Below are positions 17,521 through 25,408 of a DNA stretch of 64,000 nt, piece by piece (position 1 is the stretch's first letter; each line of letters opens with the position of its first letter). The DNA lies in the NCBI GenBank assembly GCA_023664865.1, contig JAMPEU010000002.1:1-64000 (forward strand), written 5' to 3'. Position numbers and translations under genes: made by a program. The notes below the pieces were generated by a model. That model ran no database searches. It had not been told where the DNA came from and saw only the letters and a list, made by a program, of their open reading frames with translations. This DNA is from Butyrivibrio sp. Lineage in GTDB: Bacteria; Bacillota; Clostridia; Lachnospirales; Lachnospiraceae.

Positions 17521-18145
17521 CTATCGTTTTCCCTTCCCTGTCCGCTGTTTCTATTAAAGCCTTATTGACATCGGTTTCATAGACGCGCATTTCCACTTCA
17601 ATCGGCGTCGGGTCTTTGGTAATCCTTCTTCCGCCTATATGATTAAAAAAGACTATAATCCCTACTGCCAGACCTAGCGAATAGGAAAGTTCCAAGATAC
17701 TGTAGCCGTCGCTTTTATACCCCATCACCATTTCATAGACTTTGGAAAAAACTTCATTGATGCCAATGTCGTTATGAAAAGCCATAATCGTAAAAGCCGT
17801 GCCGAAAAAGCTTACCAATGAAACAAAAAAGATTTTAAGCGCCTGTACCGCTCCCTTATGCTTATTTACATTAATCTGCTCAATCAGGATATCCGGCTCG
17901 CCCAGATTTTCCACGCTTACATTCGGGCAGATTTTTTCAATCTCCTCAATAACCTTTAATATGCTTATGACCGTTCTTTTAGACTCGCCTTCTTTGAAAC
18001 GGTGCATTTTGATGGTTTTTACTTTCGCTAAAATATGTTTATCTGCGCATGTCATTTTCCCAATATCCTTCAGATATACGTCCTCTGACTGCAATTCCAC
18101 GTTTTGCTCGGCTTTCAGATACAGTGTCACATTTTTAGTTGACAT
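17510..18145 (-). CDS. spoVAA: Stage V sporulation protein AA
   Basis: The N-terminal ~95 residues are soluble and strand-rich (VTLYLKAEQNVELQSEDVYLKDIGKM), as in SpoVAA; two membrane spans follow (ALKIFFVSLVSFFGTAFTIMAF and SYSLGLAVGIIVFFNHIGG), and the C-terminus has the family motif DPTPIEVEMRVYE. It is the first gene of the spoVAA-AB-AC cluster. By analogy it is expressed in the forespore under sigma-G, but no clear sigma-G promoter could be picked out in the 80 bp upstream. Confidence 0.92.
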   Translation of the reverse strand: MSTKNVTLYLKAEQNVELQSEDVYLKDIGKMTCADKHILAKVKTIKMHRFKEGESKRTVISILKVIEEIEKICPNVSVENLGEPDILIEQINVNKHKGAVQALKIFFVSLVSFFGTAFTIMAFHNDIGINEVFSKVYEMVMGYKSDGYSILELSYSLGLAVGIIVFFNHIGGRRITKDPTPIEVEMRVYETDVNKALIETADREGKTIDVN

Positions 18146-18225
18146 AATTTCCCCTTCCGTCGGTTTCTTATGGTTCTTCCATTGCTTTAATCCTATTATT
18201 TATGATTTGCGGTAATTTTATACAT

Positions 18226-19365
18226 TTATATAGCCCTATAATCCCCCACATTCACAAATACCCCCGCCATCAAAACCGCTGCCGCTGCCATTATCTCACA
18301 ATACCTTTGACCTAATAAACCATAAATCAGATTACTCTCACAAAAGGAATTTTTAAATATCAGTACCAGACAATACCCGACAGCCAGTGCCGGAATTGCC
18401 TTTAGCATCATGGAAATGTCATTAGAACTGCGCGCTGATAAATAAAATATCATGCTGCCAATCCCAAGCGTCAAAAGATAAGTCATTATAATAAAGAATA
18501 CAATATATTTCTTATAACTAAGCGCCACAGCAAAATTTTCCGTATTAAGAAACGAAGCCATATCAGATTTTGCAAATATATACGCCCCTGTCATTTTCCA
18601 CATCATCATTGCAATAATAATAACCAAACTAACCACAATAACGGACGAAATCATCATGCAGATATATTGTATCCTATATATCTTCTTCCCTATTTTACTG
18701 GAATGCTGCGCGTCTACTACATTATTTTCCCTATCGCCCACCATGACGGGAGCGGCAATGAAAAATACACAAATCAGGCACAACGTCATTAAATTTACCA
18801 AGTAATTATTTGTGTATGCCAAGACTTCAAACGGCAGGATACTGCTCCGTATATCTCCCGATATTTTATATTGTTGTATAAGGTTTTCATACTCCTGAAA
18901 ATAAATAGAAGAATGTCCCGTGTTTTGCAAAATCAGGTTTCTCATTTGGGAGTAAACGCCATAATCATACCCATCATAACCGCTAATAGCTTTTTGTCCA
19001 TAATTCAGATAGTCTTCATAACTGTTTACGCCATTTGCCTTAAAACAATCATTTTGACTCTCACGACAGCCACTTGGCTCGTTGTCCGCGTCAATAATTG
19101 AATATGCCTGACTTAAAATATTATTATAATTATCTTCTATCTCCTTAAACTCTTTTTCATCAATACTATTCCCATACTGACTAATCCATGTTGAAAGTAT
19201 ACTCATTTTTTCATGTAAACTATCCGCGCTGCCAATACTTTCCTTATCCCACATAAACGGTTTTATCCATTGATACATAAATGAAGCGAAAAATAGAACC
19301 GAAATAGCTACAATAAACAAAATCGTTTTAAATCTCCATATCTTCCGCATTTCCGCAAAATACAT
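18226..19365 (-). CDS. ABC-2 type permease of an ECF-sigma-linked exporter (379 aa)
   Basis: Membrane protein with one N-terminal span (FKTILFIVAISVLFFASF), a ~150-residue extracytoplasmic loop with a CRESQNDC segment, and a C-terminal group of about five spans. This topology is typical of ABC-2 permeases related to antimicrobial-peptide or lantibiotic exporters. It starts one base after the stop of the 355-aa permease, so the two are likely subunits of one transporter driven by the ATPase at 20493-21350. It is the last gene of the operon. Confidence 0.75.
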   Translation of the reverse strand: MYFAEMRKIWRFKTILFIVAISVLFFASFMYQWIKPFMWDKESIGSADSLHEKMSILSTWISQYGNSIDEKEFKEIEDNYNNILSQAYSIIDADNEPSGCRESQNDCFKANGVNSYEDYLNYGQKAISGYDGYDYGVYSQMRNLILQNTGHSSIYFQEYENLIQQYKISGDIRSSILPFEVLAYTNNYLVNLMTLCLICVFFIAAPVMVGDRENNVVDAQHSSKIGKKIYRIQYICMMISSVIVVSLVIIIAMMMWKMTGAYIFAKSDMASFLNTENFAVALSYKKYIVFFIIMTYLLTLGIGSMIFYLSARSSNDISMMLKAIPALAVGYCLVLIFKNSFCESNLIYGLLGQRYCEIMAAAAVLMAGVFVNVGDYRAI

Positions 19366-20433
19366 TTACATAAGCTCCTTTCGCCTAAAATATCTAAGCC
19401 CCGTCCTCAAACCAAACGCCATAACCACTATATGTATTACTACCGTCCATACTTCCTGATAAGCAAATAAAGAATAATTCCCCAAATCGGTAAACCACCA
19501 CTGATTGCAATAAATCACAGCGGACAATGTCAATGTATCCAAATAATACAATACTGAAAGTTTAAACTTGGGAAATAATATAAGCGCAAATACAGGCAGG
19601 CACAACGCCAAAGCCAGCGTAATCCCGCCATACAGGTTATTACTGATAAGAACCGCCTCTATATTCGTAAGCAGCCACCACGCAATAAGGACTCCCATAA
19701 GCAGCAGTATTTCACACAGGAAATATCTTTTCAGCGTAAAACTTGTCCATGTAATAAAGGGTTTTGCTAAAATGGGTTCAGCAGAATCAATGACATAATT
19801 AAAACTGCTTGACACGTTTTCATGCCATAACCTTTTAAAATTCCAAGCGGCAAAAAATACCGTCAGTGAAATAACAATAAGAAACAGGCAATACAGCGCG
19901 CTGACAATTCCGTTTGCAATAATTTTATCCCTGGCAATTTTTCTGCCTCTGCGTGAACAGAAAATAAACGACGCCGTTTGCGCCTGCTGCTCCATTGAAA
20001 ACGACCTAAGCCCCAACAACGATATCATGATAATACACTCTAACAATATTATCTTTATCTGATAAGTAAACAACGCCTGATGTACAAGCGGCGTAATCTC
20101 TCCTGCAAAATACGATAAATCCGCAGCCTGTCTATCAAGCTGATTGACAGATTCCTGAAGTTTCTCATACTTCGACTTTATCAGGCGATTTAAGATGGAC
20201 GAATTAATATACCGCTCATTGTAATAATATGAACCTATTACATTTGTATTAAGCGTATCATATATTTTCTTACCCTGTAAAAGCGTTTCTTCTTTTGACT
20301 CCTGATTAACCGCCTCTCTCACCTTAGGAGTGCTGAAACATATTCCGATATTCAGACACAGGCAAAAAATTAAAAATATTATAAAATGTTTTTCTTCTAA
20401 CAGTTTTTTCATTTCCAACAGGCAATACTGCAT
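19366..20433 (-). CDS. ABC-2 type permease of an ECF-sigma-linked exporter (355 aa)
   Basis: An N-terminal span (HFIIFLIFCLCLNIGICF), a ~90-residue loop and about five C-terminal spans give the same topology as its downstream neighbour, suggesting a heterodimeric permease. The start at MQYCLLEMKKLLEEKH follows the ATPase by 60 nt. Both permeases are larger than the YtrA-module permeases and carry extracytoplasmic loops that could contact a peptide substrate; that role is inference. Confidence 0.75.
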   Translation of the reverse strand: MQYCLLEMKKLLEEKHFIIFLIFCLCLNIGICFSTPKVREAVNQESKEETLLQGKKIYDTLNTNVIGSYYYNERYINSSILNRLIKSKYEKLQESVNQLDRQAADLSYFAGEITPLVHQALFTYQIKIILLECIIMISLLGLRSFSMEQQAQTASFIFCSRRGRKIARDKIIANGIVSALYCLFLIVISLTVFFAAWNFKRLWHENVSSSFNYVIDSAEPILAKPFITWTSFTLKRYFLCEILLLMGVLIAWWLLTNIEAVLISNNLYGGITLALALCLPVFALILFPKFKLSVLYYLDTLTLSAVIYCNQWWFTDLGNYSLFAYQEVWTVVIHIVVMAFGLRTGLRYFRRKELM

Positions 20434-20492
20434 AATAGCCCTCTCGTCCTCTTATCACAAAATTTCTCCATAACCATGTTTAGCCACTCTTA

Positions 20493-21350
20493 TTAAACCT
20501 GCTGCCTCTCGTCCTTGTATACAGTTAAAAAGACATCTTCTAAGTTAGGCGCTACTTCTACCGCACCGTCACAATGTCCATCACAATAAATGCGGATTTT
20601 GGTCCCCTGCGGGCTTTGACGTTCATACAAAACATCATGCTTTACCGGAATCACAGAGCCTATGGGCAGTTCATATATCTTTCCCTTCAAGCGTTCACAG
20701 ATTTTTTCCGGCGTTTCACAGCAAAAGACTTTATGGTCTTTTAGCATAATAATCTTATCAGCTATTGTTTCGATATCAGAAACTATATGTGTAGATAAAA
20801 TAATGATACGCTCACCTGCCAAGTCCCGCAGCATATTTCTAAAGCGGATTCTCTCCTTCGGATCAAGCCCCGCCGTAGGTTCGTCCAGAATGATAATTTC
20901 AGGATTATTCAACAACGCCTGCGCAATCCCCACGCGCTGAATCATACCGCCTGAAAATTTCTTCATTTTTTGATTGATTACATCTGACAAACCAACCTTT
21001 TCCATCAACATTTGGGTACGCTTATCAGCTAAAGCGCCGTCTAAGCCTTTTAACCTAGCCATATACTTTAAGAACTGCTTTGGCGTGTAGTTTTTATAAT
21101 AGCCAAATTTTTGCGGCAGATATCCTATGACGTCGCGGTATTTTTCGTCCAAATCTATAATATTCGTCCCATTCCATGTAATCTCACCTTTTGTCGGGAA
21201 ATAAAGCGTGGCAAGCATCTTCATTAAAGTAGTCTTTCCTGCCCCGTTAGGCGCTAACAGCCCGTACACCCCATTGTGAAATTCCAGCGTAATATTGCTA
21301 AGCGCCGTAAACTGATTATATTTTTTTGTTACATGATTAACTGATAGCAT
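20493..21350 (-). CDS. ABC transporter ATP-binding protein (285 aa)
   Basis: ABC ATPase domain with Walker A APNGAGKTT, Q-loop YLPQKFGYY, signature KFSGGMIQRVGIAQ, Walker B IIILDEPTAGLDP and switch histidine ILSTHIV. The C-terminal ~70 residues end in APNLEDVFLTVY, as in bacitracin/lantibiotic-type exporter ATPases. It is encoded between the sigma-factor pair and two permease genes and is the motor of that exporter. Confidence 0.9.
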   Translation of the reverse strand: MLSVNHVTKKYNQFTALSNITLEFHNGVYGLLAPNGAGKTTLMKMLATLYFPTKGEITWNGTNIIDLDEKYRDVIGYLPQKFGYYKNYTPKQFLKYMARLKGLDGALADKRTQMLMEKVGLSDVINQKMKKFSGGMIQRVGIAQALLNNPEIIILDEPTAGLDPKERIRFRNMLRDLAGERIIILSTHIVSDIETIADKIIMLKDHKVFCCETPEKICERLKGKIYELPIGSVIPVKHDVLYERQSPQGTKIRIYCDGHCDGAVEVAPNLEDVFLTVYKDERQQV

Positions 21351-21364
21351 AATTCCCCTCCGCT

Positions 21365-22123
21365 TTATTCCCGCAAGCAGCCAGTCAAGCGGCTGCCGGA
21401 TATTTGACTTGTTGAGATTAAAAGAGTAAACAATGTAATAAGATATATCATAAATACAGCAATCATAATAGCGACTACCAGACCGCCCGCAAGGTTAAGA
21501 AGCTCCTTTTCAAGTTTCTCTCCATAAAAAGCAATCACCCACGCATTAACTATCCCCCATAAGACAGGCGGAAATATAATTGTCAGGTACGGCTTGCCTT
21601 TTATTTGAAATACCAGCATAATCACCCCATATAAAAAAACTGCCGAAAATGAAAGCCCTAATATCTTCCAAAAAATAACTGCCGAAAACCAAAATTTGAT
21701 AAGCGCAGACAACAACAGCACATTCAAAAATATATTAAAACCGCTAAAATATATCATGCGAAAAGCGGATATCTGCCTGATTGTATATTTACAAGTCATT
21801 TTTACCTCATATAATTGTAAAAGATGTTCTTTCCATGCTGTCAACAGATAAGACACTATATATGCAAATGGTGAAAAGGCAAATATCAGGCACACAATCA
21901 CCTGCGAATCCGCCTGAATTAATAAAAGCCATAAACAGACGGCTGCCAAAAGCCCCAGAAAAAGACAGTCTTCTACGCCAAAAAATATTGTGCGGAATGT
22001 GCAAATGCGTTTTATATCAAGCATTTCCCGCAATTTATCACTTGGTTTAATAATGCCTTTTTTCACAATTTCACTGATAGCTATGTCTTTTTCATTCTCT
22101 GATAATTTGTACATATTCGTCAT
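21365..22123 (-). CDS. Membrane protein encoded after an ECF sigma factor; possible anti-sigma factor (252 aa)
   Basis: A ~45-residue cytosolic N-terminus (KLSENEKDIAISEIVKKG) is followed by six predicted spans. It overlaps the sigma-factor gene by 32 nt, the usual position of a cognate membrane-bound anti-sigma factor. No zinc-finger anti-sigma motif (HxxxCxxC) is present, so the role is inferred from position only. It could also be a third transporter component. Confidence 0.5.
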   Translation of the reverse strand: MTNMYKLSENEKDIAISEIVKKGIIKPSDKLREMLDIKRICTFRTIFFGVEDCLFLGLLAAVCLWLLLIQADSQVIVCLIFAFSPFAYIVSYLLTAWKEHLLQLYEVKMTCKYTIRQISAFRMIYFSGFNIFLNVLLLSALIKFWFSAVIFWKILGLSFSAVFLYGVIMLVFQIKGKPYLTIIFPPVLWGIVNAWVIAFYGEKLEKELLNLAGGLVVAIMIAVFMIYLITLFTLLISTSQISGSRLTGCLRE

Positions 22124-22670
22124 AAAACTTCCCCCTTATCTGCTTTATCAGGCGATAATATTTAGATTTCACCGACGCTTCCGGCATTTCAGTAAACAAA
22201 GAAATCTCCTTAAATGTCTGCCCGCCGTAAATATGCAGACGGAAGATTTGCTGTATATCTGCCTGAAAACCGCTTACATAATGCTCTATCTTCTCCAAAA
22301 ATTCCGCCTGGGCGATATTATTTTCATAATCTATCCCACATACATAATCCGCAATTTCCGTTTCGTCAAGTTCGTCCAATGGAATTGCATTTTGCAGAGT
22401 CTTTCGTCTGAAATCAATTATTTTATTCGTTGCAATCCTATAAAGCCATGTACGGAAGGAAGCCAGCTTTTCTTGATAGAAAGTAATTGAACTCAGCATG
22501 GAAATAAAAATCTCCTGTGTCAAATCATAAGAAAGCTCTATATCGCCTACCTGTTTTGCCACAAAACCATAAATCTCATCATAATAAAGCCGAACGAGCG
22601 CGTCAGCGTCCTTAGACGAACCAAATAGTTTTATTCTGCGAATCCATTTCGTTTCCTGCGTCGTATTCAC
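22092..22670 (-). CDS. ECF-type RNA polymerase sigma factor (192 aa, GTG start)
   Basis: Sigma-70 region 2 is visible as ADALVRLYYDEIYGFVAKQV, then YDLTQEIFISML and FRTWLYRIATNKIIDFRR; region 4 as IQQIFRLHIYGGQTFKEISLFTEMPEASVKSKYYRLIKQI. The start was set at GTG 22670, seven bases after GGGAG; an upstream GTG at 22688 has no ribosome-binding site. It likely directs transcription of its own operon (membrane protein, ATPase, two permeases), a layout common for envelope-stress or antimicrobial-peptide responses. Confidence 0.88.
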   Translation of the reverse strand: MNTTQETKWIRRIKLFGSSKDADALVRLYYDEIYGFVAKQVGDIELSYDLTQEIFISMLSSITFYQEKLASFRTWLYRIATNKIIDFRRKTLQNAIPLDELDETEIADYVCGIDYENNIAQAEFLEKIEHYVSGFQADIQQIFRLHIYGGQTFKEISLFTEMPEASVKSKYYRLIKQIRGKFYDEYVQIIRE

Positions 22671-22835
22671 CTGTCCTCTCCCTTCCACTTATATATTCGC
22701 ATTTTACCAGAAAAAAGTTTCATTAATTTCATTAATTTTCGGTTTGCAAAAAATAATTACCGATATATAATTAATGTATCTAAGAGATTAGTGAAAAGCA
22801 CGAACTCGCAGCTTGCGCAAAAATGGGGGATTATA

Positions 22836-23693
22836 ATGATAAACATAACAGCAATGACTACAATATGTGCGGATATATTCGATGGCAGCGGCGAAATCCT
22901 GCTCGGCGGCGAAGCGCTTAATTTTGCCATGTCGATATCTTCATCTTACCCTGATATCAATATAAGCCTTATGGGTGCAGTAGGAAATGATGAAATAGGC
23001 AAAAAAGCGGTTGAATGTATCAGAAACAGCAGTATTGACATGAGCTGCGTGCATGTCATTGACGGCGGCAAAACCGCATCAAACAAAATCTATCATGATG
23101 CAGGCGGCGACAGATATTTTAAAGAAGACTCCTGGGACGGCGGAGTCTATCAGGATTTCACGCTCTCCGATATTGACAGGGCAAAGCTGCGCGAAACAGA
23201 CATCGTCTTTATTAATTATTCCTGTCCTAATTTTGCGGAAATACTGGCGTTAAAATCAGAATACGGCTACAAGCTTGCTGTTGATTTTGATGTAGCTGCA
23301 AACTATGATGAAATCGGAAATATTGTAGGCAGCATAGAATTTAACTTTTTTAGCGGCAATGACGACATGCTTCCTATTATAGAAGAATGGTCTAAACTGC
23401 ATAACGGAATTTTTAATGCGACTCTCGCAGAACGCGGAAGCGTCTCCTACCATAAGGGAGAAGAATACAGAGTAAATGCTGTTCCAGTCGAAACAATAGT
23501 TGATACTACGGGCTGCGGCGACAATTATCATGCCGCATTTCTCGCCTCATATGTCACAAACTGCAATAATTTGGACACATTTAAGTCCGCTATAATATCC
23601 GATAACGCAGATATCGCTCAGACCATACTGTCCGCCATGAACTCAGGCAGTTTGCAAGCATCACGCACTCTTACACATATCGGCGGATTTTAA
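22836..23693 (+). CDS. PfkB-family sugar kinase (285 aa)
   Basis: Ribokinase fold: LGGEALNFAMSIS near the N-terminus (substrate and GG motif), AVGNDEIGKKAVE, and the C-terminal PfkB signature DTTGCGDNYHAAFLASY with the catalytic aspartate of G-C-G-D. The start was set at MINITAMTTICADIF (22836) with GGGGGA upstream; an earlier GTG-type frame start has none. The N-terminal layout recalls fructoselysine 6-kinase (FrlD)-type enzymes, but no deglycase or transporter gene is adjacent, so the sugar is unknown. It is monocistronic and convergent with the lipoprotein gene. Confidence 0.85.
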   Translation: MINITAMTTICADIFDGSGEILLGGEALNFAMSISSSYPDINISLMGAVGNDEIGKKAVECIRNSSIDMSCVHVIDGGKTASNKIYHDAGGDRYFKEDSWDGGVYQDFTLSDIDRAKLRETDIVFINYSCPNFAEILALKSEYGYKLAVDFDVAANYDEIGNIVGSIEFNFFSGNDDMLPIIEEWSKLHNGIFNATLAERGSVSYHKGEEYRVNAVPVETIVDTTGCGDNYHAAFLASYVTNCNNLDTFKSAIISDNADIAQTILSAMNSGSLQASRTLTHIGGF

Positions 23694-23714
23694 ATAGATT
23701 GTACTTTTGGCACA

Positions 23715-25025
23715 TTAAAAATAATGTGCATAGTCTTCCTCATTATATTTATAGCTGGAAAAACCAAAACCCCCATTTATATTATATAGACCGTAATCTT
23801 CAAGGTTAGTCGGTTCAGACTCCATATAAGGACTCCAGCTATAATAACCTACAAACTGCTTATAGGATTCCGGCAGATTATCCCACTTTGCCCCCGGAAG
23901 GTATATATAGAATTCTTCGCCGCCGTCCAACCCATAAGCTGTCGAATAAATATAGAGCGTATCATCTATCAACTTTTCCTCACCCAGCGTTCTTGCATAT
24001 TCGATAGATATCAGTTTCATTTTGTAGGTATACGCATCTACCTTCTCCAAATCGCCAAATGCACCTGAAAATTCACAATAATCTGCTATTCCGCCCGGAT
24101 GGGCTTCGCTTATGTATGCCGTACCCCTGTTGACAGCTATGTGTTCTCCTTCAAAACTGCCATCATCATTAATATGAAGATGGGTATTCCATGTACCCGT
24201 TCCACTTAAATAAAAAGTTTTATCAGTTATATCCCCAAAACTAAATTGCGTTTCTTTTTCATCTACATAGCTTGAAAAACCGTCTCCTGTATTTATGTTA
24301 TAAAGCCCATAATACGGAAGTTCTTCCCATGAGTCAAATTCCAAGCTATAATAACCTATCCCCACCCATTCTCTATAGGATTCCGGCAGTTCATCCATCT
24401 TTATGCCCGGAAGGTATATATAAAATTCTTCACTACCGTCTAATCCGTATGCCGTCGAATAAATATAACGGGTTTCGTCTATAATTTCTTCCTCTTCCGG
24501 CGTTTTTGCATATTCGATAGACATAAGCCGTATCTTATAAGTATACTCGCCTACCTTCTCTACATCTCCAAACATGCCTGAAAACTCACATAAATATAAA
24601 GTCCCATTCGGATAAGAGTCTGAGCGGTCACCCATATCTAAATCCGAATAGACCCCTTCAAAGCTTCCGTCTGCATTAATATTAAGTTCTGTCCACCATC
24701 CACCAGCACCGCTGCTAAAATAAAAGGTTCTGTCCGCTATATCTGCAAAGCTGAATTGCGTTTCGGCAGACTCCTCAATATTTAATGTCTCGCCGCTTGA
24801 CTGAGCGCCATCTGACTGTCCGTTTCCTGATTGCTCACTTTCCGACTGCCCATTTTCTGATATTTCACCTTCTGACACTTCACTGCCCAACTGCCCATTT
24901 CCGGTCTGTTCGTCAATAATTATCTCAATTTTCGGCACTTCCACTCTTCCCTCGTCTACATTTCCGCAGCCCGATAGCAAGCCTATCATTACGATTGCCA
25001 CAACCGGCATTAAACTCTTTTTCAT
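23715..25025 (-). CDS. Lipoprotein with two tandem copies of an unknown domain (436 aa)
   Basis: Signal peptide with lipobox LLSGC (Cys20), so it is anchored to the outer face of the membrane. A low-complexity Ser/Gly/Gln/Glu linker (~residues 38-85) leads to two homologous ~165-residue domains. They open ETQFSFADIADRTFYFS and ETQFSFGDITDKTFYLS, share IYSTAYGLDGSEEFYIYLPG-type strands, and each ends in GLYNIN. The domain family was not recognised. The clean duplication and the linker suggest a surface display or binding role. A terminator-like hairpin lies in its leader at 25074-25103. Confidence 0.75.
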   Translation of the reverse strand: MKKSLMPVVAIVMIGLLSGCGNVDEGRVEVPKIEIIIDEQTGNGQLGSEVSEGEISENGQSESEQSGNGQSDGAQSSGETLNIEESAETQFSFADIADRTFYFSSGAGGWWTELNINADGSFEGVYSDLDMGDRSDSYPNGTLYLCEFSGMFGDVEKVGEYTYKIRLMSIEYAKTPEEEEIIDETRYIYSTAYGLDGSEEFYIYLPGIKMDELPESYREWVGIGYYSLEFDSWEELPYYGLYNINTGDGFSSYVDEKETQFSFGDITDKTFYLSGTGTWNTHLHINDDGSFEGEHIAVNRGTAYISEAHPGGIADYCEFSGAFGDLEKVDAYTYKMKLISIEYARTLGEEKLIDDTLYIYSTAYGLDGGEEFYIYLPGAKWDNLPESYKQFVGYYSWSPYMESEPTNLEDYGLYNINGGFGFSSYKYNEEDYAHYF

Positions 25026-25073
25026 GCTTTATCCCCATGCTCCTTTATAATATACATCTCTTTTTTCAACTTC

Positions 25074-25103
25074 AAAAAAAGCGTCAGCTGCCCGCCAACG
25101 CTT
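25074..25103 (-). terminator. Terminator-like hairpin in the lipoprotein leader
   Basis: Minus-strand stem AAGCGT ... ACGCTT (25098-25103 with 25079-25084), inner GC-rich loop, followed by seven T residues (25074-25080). It lies ~50 nt upstream of the lipoprotein start, with no minus-strand gene before it. It would stop read-through from structured element copy 2, or act as an attenuator. Confidence 0.55.
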
Positions 25104-25195
25104 TTACCCACACTTCATTATATAGTTTAACACAATGAAAAATAAAAGTCTACAATTTTTTTATTTTTTCTAGTAAAATTAATAACAGTTCATCA

Positions 25196-25374
25196 GTTCA
25201 GCCCACAGGCGGCAGGGGCACATATGCTTCTGTGCAGAGGCCCTTGGAAAACGCCGGTAGTTAGTGAAAAAGGCGCGCAAGCGGCTTTTGAACTTAGTAC
25301 CGCTGCGATTTTCCACGGAGCGGGAGCGTGCCTCAAAGAGAAGCATATGTACCCCTGCCGCCTGTGAGCTAAAC
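25196..25374 (-). repeat. Structured intergenic element, copy 2 (upstream of the HelD-like gene)
   Basis: Outer arms of ~36 nt pair with three mismatches; on the minus strand all three become G-U wobbles. The core shares with copy 1 the segments CATATGCTTC, GTGCAGAGG, AACTTAGTACCGCTGCG, ACGGAGCG and GAGCGTGCCTCAAAG, and with copy 3 AAAACGCCGGTAGTTAG and CTGCGATTTTC. The inner stem GGAAAACGC with GCGATTTTCC is base-paired here by G-C where copy 3 uses A-T. The apical stem is capped by GCAA. It lies between the divergent lipoprotein and helicase genes. Confidence 0.85.
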
Positions 25375-25408
25375 CGTTACACATTCTACACACGAAGGGA
25401 GCAGAAAA

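Noticed and set aside
18146..18225. Sigma-G promoter for spoVAA
   Set aside because: GTATA and CATAAATA occur but with a spacing (14 nt) outside what is usual, so it was not annotated.
23709..23728. Hairpin GCACATTA/TAATGTGC between the convergent kinase and lipoprotein genes
   Set aside because: Perfect 8-bp stem, but no T tract on either side and it overlaps the lipoprotein stop; not called a terminator.
25081..25103. Terminator for a plus-strand gene
   Set aside because: No plus-strand gene ends near it; the seven-T tract is on the minus-strand side.
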